Position numbers and translations under genes: made by a program | The notes under the pieces: model-generated | The model's database searches: none | What the model saw: only the letters and a program-made list of their open reading frames with translations | Told to the model about the DNA's origin: nothing | Origin: Saprospiraceae bacterium | GTDB lineage: Bacteria; Bacteroidota; Bacteroidia; Chitinophagales; Saprospiraceae | Length of the DNA stretch: 64,000 nucleotides | NCBI GenBank assembly: GCA_016787575.1 | Contig: JAEUUO010000022.1 | Location: forward strand, 1-64,000 | Direction: 5' to 3' | Shown: positions 1 to 11,900 of the stretch, piece by piece | Numbering within the stretch: position 1 is the stretch's first letter | Layout of the letters: each line of letters opens with the position of its first letter

Positions 1-3000
1 AGTAAATGTCGCTACACATGTCTTTGGAGCTTCACAGTCTGATGTCACTGTAAATGTCACACTTGCTGTACCGCCGCAATGATCAGGCGCTGCGCCTGCA
101 TTATTGGTCAATACTCCATTACAACCTCCTGTAAAGCTTGCTGTACCTAACCACGCATTGAATTTATTATTGATGTCTGTTTGTGATTGACACGCATTCT
201 CTGTTGCATTTGTTGGACAAGTCAATACAATTGGTGTATCGTCTATTACTGTAAATGTTGCTACACAGGTCTTTGGCGCTTCACAATCTGAGGTCACTGT
301 AAATGTTACACTTGCTGTACCGCCGCAATGATCCGGTGCACCGCTGTTATTGTTTGTCAACACGCCATTACAACCTCCGGTAAAGCTTGCGGTACCTAAC
401 CACGCATTGAATTTATTGTTGATGTCTGTTTGTGATTGACATGCCAACTCTGTTGTGTTTGTTGGACATGTAATTATGACGGCCGGTGCATCTTGTACTG
501 TAAATGTTGCTACACATGTTACCGGTGCCTCACAATCTGATGTCACTGTAAATGTTACAGATCTCGAACCACCACAATGATTAGGAGCAGCACCTCCACT
601 GTTGGTTAATACACCATTACACCCACCTGTGAAACTTGCTGTTGATAACCAATTAGCAAATTTTGAATCAATGGTTGCTTGAGATTGACATGAAAGTTCA
701 GTTGTATTTGATGGACAAGTTAATACTACCGCAGGAGCGTTGGTAACAGTAAATGTTGCAACACAAGTAACGGGTGCTTCACAAGTTGATGTTACTGTAA
801 ATGTAACAGACCTTGATCCACCGCAATGGTTTGGTGCAGCACCACCACTGTTTGTTAAAACTCCATTGCAACCTCCTGTAAAACTAGCAGTAGTTAACCA
901 TGCATTAAATTTATTATCAATTGCAGTTTGAGACTGGCATTCAAGTTCTGTAACATTATTTGCACAAGTTAAAACTACCGGCGAACTTAAAACGGTAAAC
1001 GTTGCTACGCAAGTCTTTGGCGCTTCACAGTCTGATGTAACTGTAAATGTGACACTTGCAGTGCCGCCACATGCTAGTGGAGCACCCATATTGTTATTGG
1101 TCATAACAGAACCACAACCACCACTAAAATTAGCAGTTGCAAGCCAATTTGTAAATTTCGTATTGATGTCTGCTTGAGATTGACATGCAGCTTCTGTTAC
1201 ATTAGCCGGACAATTTAATACGACCGGAGGTGCGTCCGTAACAGTGAATGTACGTACGCAAGATTTTGGAGATTCACAATCAGATGTGACTGTAAATGTA
1301 ACCGAAGCTGTTCCGCCACATGCTAAAGGAGCACCTGTATTGTTATTCGTTAAAACACTGTTACAACCACCAGTAAATGACATGGTGGCAAGCCAATTAT
1401 TAAATTTTGTATTTATTGTTGTTTGTGATTGACATGCAGCTTCAGTAACATTATTTGGACATGTCAATACAACTGCAGGAGCCGGGTCAACTGTAAAAAA
1501 TGCTTCACAAGTTTTTGGAGCTTCACAATCTGATGTCACTGTAAATGTTACAGCCACTGTCGAACCTCCGCAACGATTAGGTGGAGCGGGTGCATTATTA
1601 GTCATGACTCCATTGCAACCTCCAGTAAACATTGCTGTTGCTATCCAATTATTGTATTTTGTATCAATATCAGCTTGAGATTGGCAAGCAGCTTCCGTTT
1701 TATTTGCAGGACAGGTTAGTATTACAGCAGGTGCATTGGTCACCGTAAATGTAGCTACGCATGTCTTTGGAGCTTCACAATCTGAGGTCACTGTAAATGT
1801 TACTGATCTTGAACCACCGCAACGATCTGGGGCTGTTCCTCCACTGTTTGTCAATACGCCATTACAACCTCCGGTAAAACTTGCTGTACCTAACCACGCA
1901 TTAAATTTATTGTTGATGTCTGTTTGTGATTGACATGAATTTTCAGTCACATTTGAAGGACAACTTAATATAACCACAGGGGCATTGGTTACAGTAAATG
2001 TTGCAACGCATGTCTTTGGTGCTTCACAATCTGAAGTTACTGTAAAAGTTACAGATTTTGATCCACCACAAGCCATTGGTGCACCTGAATTGTTATTTGT
2101 ATAAACTGGATTACAACCACCTGAAAAACTAAATGTATTTAACCAATTTGAAAATTTTCCATCAATTGCAGCCTGTGTCTGACATGCTGCTTCTGTTACA
2201 TTGGAAGGACATGTCAATATTACCACCGGCGCATTTTGAACTGTAAATGTTGCTGCGCAAGTTTTGGATGATTCACAATCTGATGTAACTGTAAATGTTA
2301 CTGTTTTTGATCCACCACAAGCTAAAGGAGCTCCGCTGTTATTGTTTGTTGTTATTGGATTACAACCACCGGTTACAGTAACCGAACTCAACCAATTTGC
2401 AAATTTTGAATCAATGGTTGCTTGCGATTGACAAGATAATTCGGTTGTGTTACTTGGACAAGTCAATACAACAGGAGGTGCTGTTGTAACTGTAAAGCTA
2501 GCCACACAAGTTCTTGTGGTTTCACAATCTGAAGTGACTGTAAATGTTACAGAAGTTGTACCACCGCAAGCCAATGGTGCGCCAGTATTGTTATTTGTTA
2601 ATATCGGATTGCATCCGCCAGTAAGTGAAACAGAAGCAAGCCAATTGCTAAATTTTGTATTTATGGTTGCTTGTGTTTGGCATTCTAATTCTGTTGTATT
2701 TGAAGGGCAGGTTAAAACAACCGGAGGTGCATTGGTAACTGTAAATGTTGCTACACAAGTTTTAGGTGCTTCGCAATCGGATGTAACTGTAAACGTAACA
2801 CTCGTTGATCCTCCACAAGCTGGAGGAGCACTTCCTCCACTGTTAGTTAAAACACCATTGCAACCACCACTAAAGTTTGCTGTAGTAATCCAGGTATTAA
2901 ATTTAGAATTAATTGCGGTCTGTGTCTGACATGCATTTTCAGTAACATTGGCAGGACAGTTTAATACAACAGCAGGTGCATTGGTTACCGTAAACGTTCT

Positions 3001-5970
3001 TACACATGTTTTTGGAGATTCACAATCTGATGTAACTGTAAATGTAACCGAAGCTGTTCCACCACATGCTAAAGGTGCACCAGTATTGTTATTCGTTAAA
3101 ACACCGTTACAACCACCCGTAAATGACATGGTGGCAAGCCAATTATTAAATTTTGTATTTATTGTTGCTTGGGTTTGACAAGCATTTTCTGTGACATTGC
3201 TTGGACAACTTAATACAACATTTGGTGCAGGATCTACTGTAAATACAGCTTCACAAGTTACAGGAGCTTCGCAATCAGAAGTCACGGTAAATGTGACCAT
3301 AATCGGTGATCCACCACAATGATTTGGCGGTGGAGGGGCATTGTTAGTCAACACACCATTGCATCCTCCTGAAAAGGATGCAGTTGCTAACCAATTGTTG
3401 TATTTTGTATCAATATCAGATTGAGATTGGCATGCAGCTTCGTTTCTGTTTGATGGACAAACCAATACAACTGAAGTAGCATTTGTAACAGTGAAAGTAG
3501 CAACACAGGTCTTTGGTCCTTCACAATCTGAGGTAACTGTAAAAGTTACTGATTTTGAACCACCACAATGATCCGGTGCACCTGTATTATTATTTGAAAT
3601 CATGCTATTGCAACCACCTGTAAAACTTGCAGTCGCCAACCATGCATTAAATTTAGAATTTATATCAGCCTGTGTTTGACAAGCTGCTTCAGTTACATTG
3701 CTTGGGCAAGTTAAAACAACTGCAGTTGCATTGGTTACTGTAAAAGTAGCTACACAAGTCTTGGGTGCTTCACAATCGGATGTCACTGTAAATGTTACAC
3801 TTGCTGTACCTCCGCAATGATCCGGAGCAGCTCCACCACTATTTGTTAAAACGCCGTTACAACCACCAGTAAAACTTGTGGTATTTAGCCAGTTATTGAA
3901 TTTGGTATTTATATCTGCTTGACTTTGACAAGCATTTTCTGTTACATTAGATGCACAAGTTAAAACTACTGGTGGAGCATTTGTAACTGTGAATGTTGCT
4001 ACACATGTTTTTGGGGCTTCACAATCTGATGTGACTGTAAATGTTACTGATTTAGATCCTCCGCAATGGTCTGGTGCGCCTGAATTGTTATTTGTAGAAA
4101 TTGGATTACATCCCCCAGATGTACTTACTGTTGCTAGCCATGCACTAAATTTCGAATTAATAGAAGCTTGTGTTTGACAAGCATTTTCTGTTACATTGGA
4201 TGGACAGGTCAAAACAACAGGAGGTGCATTCGTAACAGTAAACGTTGCCACACAAGTTTTAGGCGCTTCGCAGTCGGAGGTTACTGTAAATGTTACACTC
4301 GCTGATCCACCGCAAGCCATCGGGGCTCCTGAATTATTATTTGTTAATACTGGATTGCATCCTCCACTGGTACTAACAGTTGTTAGCCATGCACTAAATT
4401 TTGAATTAATTGCAGCCTGTGTTTGACATGCATTCTCTGTTACATTTGAAGGACAGTTCAATACTACTGGCGGTGCATTGGTAACCGTAAATGTAGCAAC
4501 ACACGTCTTTGGAGCTTCACAATCTGAAGTTACCGTAAATGTTACTGAAGCTGTTCCTCCGCAAGCCATTGGGGCGCCAGTATTGTTATTGGTACGAACT
4601 GAATTGCAACCACCACTATGGGAAGCTGTTGCTAACCAATTATTAAATTTTGTATTAATTGATGATTGTGTCTGACAAGCATTTTCAGTTACATTTGAAG
4701 GACAGGTTAATACTACCGGCGGTGCATTGGTAACCGTAAATGTAGCTACACATGTTTTAGGTGCTTCACAATCTGATGTAACTGTAAATGTTATTGATTT
4801 TGATCCTCCGCAATGATCCGGTGCTGTTCCGCCGCTATTGGTCAATACGCCATTGCAACCCCCGCTGAAATTAGCTGTAGCTAACCAGGCATTGAATTTA
4901 GAATCAATAGCTGCTTGTGTTTGACAACTTGTTTCTGTGACATTGCTTGGGCAAGTTAAAACTACTGCTGTTGCATTCGTAACAGTAAATGTTGCAACAC
5001 AAGTTTTTGGCGCTTCACAATCCGATGTAACTGTAAATGTAACTGATTTGGAACCTCCGCAATGATCGGGCGCAGTGCCGCCGCTGTTTGTTAAAACTCC
5101 ATTGCATCCACCGCTAAAGCTTGCATTTCCTAACCAGGCATTAAATTTCGAATCAATTGCTGCTTGTGTTTGGCAAGCTGCTTCTGTAACATTGGAAGGA
5201 CAAGTCAAAACAACAGCCGTTGCATTTGTTACTGTGAATGTTGCAACACAGGTTTTTGGTGCTTCACAATCTGAAGTTGCTGTAAAAGTCACAGATTTAG
5301 ATCCTCCGCAATGATCAGGAGCCGTTCCTCCACTGTTATTAGTCAACATAACATTACAGCCACCGGTAGCACTGGCAGTTGCTAACCATGCATTAAATTT
5401 AGAATTGATTGTTGCTTGCGATTGACAAGCTGCTTCAGTTGCATTGCTTGGGCAAGTTAAAACAACTGCAGTTGCATTGGTTACTGTAAAAGTAGCTACA
5501 CAAGTCTTGGGTGCTTCACAATCTGATGTAACAGTAAAAGTTACTGATCGTGAACCGCCACAATGATCAGGTGCTGTTCCTCCACTATTTGTAAATATTG
5601 GATTGCAACCACCTGTACTGCTAGCACTGTTTAACCAGGAATTAAATTTTGAATCAATTGCAGCTTGTGTTTGACATGAAGCTTCAGTGGCATTGCTTGG
5701 ACAAGTTAATACAATCGGAGTGGCTGCCGTAACTGTAAAGGTGCGAACACAAGTTTGAGGATCCGCACAATCACTCGTTGCAGTAAATGTTACAGACGCA
5801 GTTCCACCACAAGCCATTGGGGCTCCAGTATTGTTGTTGCTAAACATGGTATTACAACCACCAGTAGCACTGGCAGTAGCCAACCATGTATTGAATTTAC
5901 TATTTATTGTAGATTGAGTTTGACAAGCTGCCTCAGTTTGATTATCTGGACAAGTTAAAAACGGACCAGG
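1..5970 (-). repeat. Tandem ~249-bp coding repeat block A (about 24 units)
   Basis: Within the giant gene, the segment encoding TCVATFTV recurs near 3, 249, 498, 749, 996, 1243, 1492, 1744, 1990, 2242, 2488, 2740, 2989, 3238, 3487, 3736, 3988, 4234, 4480, 4732, 4981, 5233, 5482 and 5731. Spacing is 246-252 bp, so units are 82-84 residues. Length changes are always multiples of three. Each unit keeps six Cys, a GGC/CGG core and a trailing beta-strand. Units differ mainly at third codon positions and in a short variable loop after GGC, which fits purifying selection on a folded domain. The array continues past position 1, so the true unit number is unknown. Confidence 0.93.
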
Positions 5971-8900
5971 CTTAGGATCTACTTGAATATCCTGAACACA
6001 ACTGGCCATATTACCACATGAATCAGTTACAGTCCATGTTCTATGAATTAGTTTATCTCCAGGACAATCGCCAGGTACAATGTCATCTGAATAATCAGGA
6101 TCAATCATACCATCGGTACAATTATCTTCTCCGGTTGCAAATCCGGTTGCGCCTGGTTCAGTGGATTGTTCACAATCAACAGTAACATTAGGTGGACAAG
6201 TTATTGTTGGTGCAGCAGTGTCTATAGCTGTAATATTTTGAATGGCCGAATTGATATTATTACAATCATCTGTTACAATCCAACGTCGCATAATAATCAT
6301 TTCATCCGGACAAGCTCCTGTTGTGATTTCATCAACGTATTCGACTCGAGGATCCATATCACAATTGTCTTTGACATTGGTTGGAACACCTGTAATATCA
6401 GGTGATGCATCGTATCCGCAGGAATCATATTGTACAAATGCCCTCAATTGAACATTGTCTAATAATAAAGCTGCTGGACCGGTACCTACACTACCAGAAT
6501 ACGTAATTCTAAAAAATAATTTAGTAACACTTTGAGTAAATGGAAATTTTGCAGTGTCTTGAACCCATGTATCTAAAGTAAGTTTGTGTGAATCAAATTT
6601 ATTCCATACTACACTATCTAAACTATAATAATAATGCAAAGTGTCAGCACTTGCACTGTCTTTTTTATAAGCTTGTGTATATAATTCAAAGTCTTTGCAT
6701 ATTGGTAAATAAAGTCCACTCACATTAAATTGCCAATATCCTGCGCGATCTGAAGTATCAACTCGCAAAGCTTTTCCTGCAACATTATTTACTCGAAACG
6801 CGAGCGTGCCAGTAACAGTACCTGTATCCGTATTAAAACCAACTGAACTGGTATCTATTTTGGATTTTACACCAAAATATAAGTAAGGTGTTAATTTTGA
6901 ATATGAATTACCATTATTAAAATCATAAGCTAATAAGGTATTTGTATCTGCAATTGCCGCTCCTTTATAAATGGTAATATCTGCTGGCTTATCAAACTTT
7001 GGCCTTGAAGTATCACTGATCGTAATTAATTGTGTTTGCTCATTTGCTAAATTACCGCAACTATCCATCAATGACCAATTTCTATAAATTAAATGTGATC
7101 CATCACAAGGAGTTGCAACCAATGAATCACAATAACTTGCCTGAATATTAGGATTACATGCATCAAATTCATCTGTAACATCTCCGGTAATAGATGGAGA
7201 TGGATCATAGGTACAACAAACATCCGCACGAACTTGAAAATTATCCAAGTAGAGATCTTTTGGTGAACTTCCAGAGCCACCTGAATAAGTAACACGGAAA
7301 AACAAACTGTCTGGATTGGATACACCAGGCACACTTGCAGTATCCTGAATCCAACTACCCAAAGTCAATGCTTTCGTTCTAAATGTAGTCCAGCTTGTTC
7401 CATTTAAACTGTATTGCAATTTTAATGAATCTGCACTGCCTGCTCCATTTTTCTTTGCTTGAACGTACACCGCAAAATTTGTAGATTTTAGAAGGTTATC
7501 TCCTTTAATATTAAATTGCCAATGACCTGATGTATTTGAAGTATCTACACGCAAGCCTTTTCCACCATTTGGATTGTTGGTGTAAGCCAATGTTCCGGAT
7601 GCTATTCCTACAGTGGATTTATAAATATTTGAACCTGCAGCAATCGTAGAAGTAATTTCTGGAAATAATACTGGACATAAAGAAGCATAACTTGTACCAG
7701 AATTGAAATCATAATTTACTAAGGTTGCAGTGTCAGGTGAAACATTGCTTTTATATATCGTAATATTTGGTGGAGCTGTAAATGTAGGAGGAATGGTGTC
7801 AATGCCTACTGTAAATGTAGCTACACATGTTTTGGGCGCTTCACAATCTGAAGTAACTGTAAATGTTGCAGAAGAAACACCACCACATGCGGTTGGGATG
7901 CCTGTATTCATATTTGTGAGTACACCGTTACATCCCCCCGTAAAGGAAGCAGTTGCTAACCAAGCATTAAATTTTGACTGAATTACTTCAGTAGATTGAC
8001 AAGCATCTTCTGTAACATTAGCTGGACAATTCAAAGTAACAACAGGCGCATTTGTAACCGTAAAAGTTGCACTGCATGTCCGGGTAGTCTCACAGCTCGA
8101 AGTCACTGTCCATGTTACAGTTCTTGAGCCGCCACAGGCTGGTGGGGCACCGGCATTGTTATTGGTAAAGACTGCATTGCATCCACCACTGGCTGTTGCA
8201 GAATTAAACCAAGCTGCATATTTTGAATCAATGGCAGCTTGTGTTTGACAAGCAGCTTCTGTTACATTGGAAGGACAAGTCAAAACAACCGGTGGGGCAG
8301 CAGTTACAGTAAATGTTGCGGTGCATGTTTTCGGCGCCTCACAATCGGAAGTAGCCGTAAACGTGACCGTTCTAGCTCCGCCACATGCTGGTGGGGCTCC
8401 TGTACTATTGCTGGTAAAATTAACATTACAGCCACCTGAATAAGAAGCTGTAGCCAACCAATCGTTGTATTTAGCGTCAATGGAGGCTTGTGATTGACAA
8501 GCTACCTCTGTTGTATTTGATGGACAAGTTATAACTACAGCAGTAGCATTAACTACTGTGAATGTTGCGGAACACGTTTTAGGTGCTTCGCAATCAGATG
8601 TTACAGTCCAGGTAACTGTTTTAGATCCTCCGCATGCAGAAGGTGCTCCAGTACTGTTGTTAGTAAATACTGGATTGCAACCGCCGGAGGTAGTGGTTTC
8701 TGTTAACCAATTGCTGTATTTTGTATTGATTTGCGACTGCGTTTGACAAGCAACTTCTGTGACGTTTGATGCACATGTTAATACGACGGCAGTTGCTGCT
8801 GTAACTGTATAAGTTGCAGAACATGTTTTGGTTGTTTCACAATCAGAAGTAACGGTAAATGTTACCGTTGTAGATCCGCCACAATGATTTGGAGCACCTG

Positions 8901-11900
8901 TATTGTTATTGGTTAAGACCCGATTACAACCACCACTGGCTGTAGTTGTGGCTAACCAAGAGTTGAAATCTGAATTTATAGCTGCTTGCGTTTGACATGC
9001 TGCAACCGTTTTATTACTGGCACAGGTTAAAACTACAGCAGTAGCATTGGTGACCGTAAAAATAGCAGAACAAGTTTTTGGCGCTTCACAATCAGAAGTT
9101 ACAGTAAATGTAACTGTAGTGGACCCACCGCAAGCAGAGGGGGCTCCGGTATTGTTATTTGTTAAAACCCGATTGCAGCCACCGCTGGCTGTAGTGGTTG
9201 CCAACCAATTCGAAAATTTAGTATTGATGGTTGATTGCGATTGACAGGCTGCTTCAGTAACTGTGGTAGCACAGGTCAATACAACAGCTGTGGCATTGGT
9301 AACTGTAAAGGTTGCTACACAAGTTTTAGTGGTTTCACAATCGCTGGTTACAGTAAATGTAACGGATTTTGATCCACCACAAGCAGAAGGGGCACCGGTA
9401 TTGTTATTTGTTAACACGCGATTGCATCCACCTGCTGATGATGCAGTAGCTAACCAATCGCTGAATTTTTGATTAATCGCAGATTGAGTCTGACAAGCTG
9501 CTTCAGTTACATTTGACGGACAGGTAATGCTTACGTTGGTATAACTTACTGTAAAAGATCTGGTACAGGATGTAGTACCACATAAGTCAGTAACCGTAAA
9601 AGTTACATTTTTAGTGCTGGCAGCACAACGGTTTGGAGGTCCAGAACTGTTGTTGGATAGGGTGGCACCTGCACATCCACCGCTAAATGTTGCACTTGCC
9701 AACCAATCATTGTACAATGTATTTAAACTAGCCTGAGTTTCACAACCTGATACCGTTGTATTTGCAGGACAATTAAGTGTAATCGTTGGAGCATTCGAAA
9801 CTGTAAAGGTCGCTGAACAGGTTACATCGTTTTGACACGAACTTGTAGCAGTAAACGTAACAGTTTTAGAACCTCCACAATTGTTGGGAGCACCGGTACT
9901 ATTATTTGTAACTACCGTATTGCAACCACCTGTTACTCCGACAGTAGCTAACCAGGTATTATAGGAACTGTTTATTGCAGCCTGTGTTTGACAATTATTC
10001 TCCGTTTTATTTGTTGGGCAGGTTAACACCACCGGAGGTGGCATGGAGTCATTGGTAATAAATTTTGAAGTACAGGTAGTTGTAAAAGGTGCACATGCAC
10101 TGGTATAAGTAAAAGTAACGGTTACAGTGTCCCCACAAGCATCCGGAGGCCCAGGATTATTATTGGTTAATACACCATCACATCCACCGCCACCTTTAGC
10201 TGTTGCAAGCCACGCAGTATATCGTGCATTGACAGTATCCTGAGTTAAACACGGAGTTTCATTTTTTTGTGTAGGGCATTTTAACTCAACACAACGATAA
10301 TCCTCAACTTCTCCATCAGTTGCTGGTAAAATTGAACGATCATCCACAGCAAAACCAGCTTGATATGCATCCGTCAGCGAATCAGTAGTGATACGAATCC
10401 TTAAATATTTTGCTGTATCAGAACCAGTTATCGTAACATTATTCCATGAAAATGTTTTAGAACGGTTGACAGAGCCACTGGTTACTGTATCTATTCTTGC
10501 CTCAGTGCTATCAAAAAATATATTTCCATTGATATTTAACCAGGCATATAAATAAGCAACAGAACCTGTTAAGTTTGTTATACTGTCAACTGTAACAGAA
10601 ATAGTTTGTGGACCACCAGGTGCAAATGAAGGTGGATTTGCAACACTGTTTTCATCATCATAACCATTTAAATCGTCTTTATTCGCATTACCATTGGTAC
10701 CTAATGAAGACGTTTCTGCATCCACTGTTCCCAAACTAATTGTTCCACATCGGATGGTGTGATAAGGAACTTTACCCATTGGGGCATCTGCAAAATCAGT
10801 CTCGACAATGGATGTTACTTCAATCTCGAATATAACATGAGAATCATTATTTAAGGCTGGATTAGCATTTGTATTGGATTTTGTTTGGTCAAATCCTCCC
10901 ATTATTATATTTGGGTTACCAGTTGCACTCCACTCGCTATGTTCAGTTGTTCCTACATAAATACTACTTCCAAATACAAATAAATGATTGGCTCCTCTAG
11001 GATCTCCTACTATACCTAAATAATCATTTTGTGCACCACCAACATATGTTCCATACAATAGTGTATCAAGATTGCCAGTAAAAGCTGCAAAAAACATGTC
11101 AGAGCCTCCATTTGATGTAGCATCATAAAAAGTTTCATTATTCAAATTTTTCACAGGCAATCCAGCACCTGTTACTGTGCCCCATACTAATAAGAAAGTA
11201 GTATTGGATCCTGTACAAGTAGTAGTAGTAACTTGTTTAATACCATTACCTAATTCAGGATTTGTTCCACCATAAAATGTTGCTTTGTAACCATTTCCAT
11301 TAGTTGCAATTTTACCAATAATTGCATCTTGACCTCCATTATAAGATGCATCATACCGATTGCCTGAACCTGTTGGAAATCCTGTGCCTACAGAACCAGT
11401 AAAATATAGTGTGTCTGCATAAACTTCAATATCAAAAATCCGGTCGTTTCCAGAACCTCCAATTTCGTCAAAATATTCCATGGTAATTCCATCCCCAGAT
11501 AATTGTCCGATCAGTCCATCGTTATTATTACCATTATCACGAGCGGTATTGCCACCATTGACTTCTGTTACGTTTACATTTCCCCAACCCGCAAAAATAA
11601 TTTTACCTGCTGGAGTAACCTCCATGTCATTTAATGTTTCTGCACCAGAATTACCAATGTATGTTCCCCAATGAATATCATTAATTGTATCAAAACGGCA
11701 AATAAACATGTCAGTATTACCGCCTCCAAAAGTTGATTGATATGGATTAGTTGAAGGTACATAAGCTGTTGGAAGTGCTAAATCAGGTGTAAATCCACAA
11801 ACATAACTGTTATCGCTTAGTGCCTGTATGGAAGTAACTCCGAATGTTTCATTACCGGCATCACTCCCCAAATAAGTTGAGTAATGTAATGTTCCTAAAT

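Noticed and set aside
1..5970. Evenly spaced repeats suggestive of a CRISPR array
   Set aside because: The period is ~249 bp and the whole unit is coding with mostly third-position differences; no short repeat with unique spacers exists.
7089..7334. 81-codon minus-strand frame
   Set aside because: It lies in another frame inside the giant gene, whose own frame is intact there with recognisable motifs.
740..9472. Many plus-strand frames of 60-160 codons
   Set aside because: They are antisense shadows of the regular codon pattern of the giant minus-strand repeat gene and recur with the same ~249-bp period.
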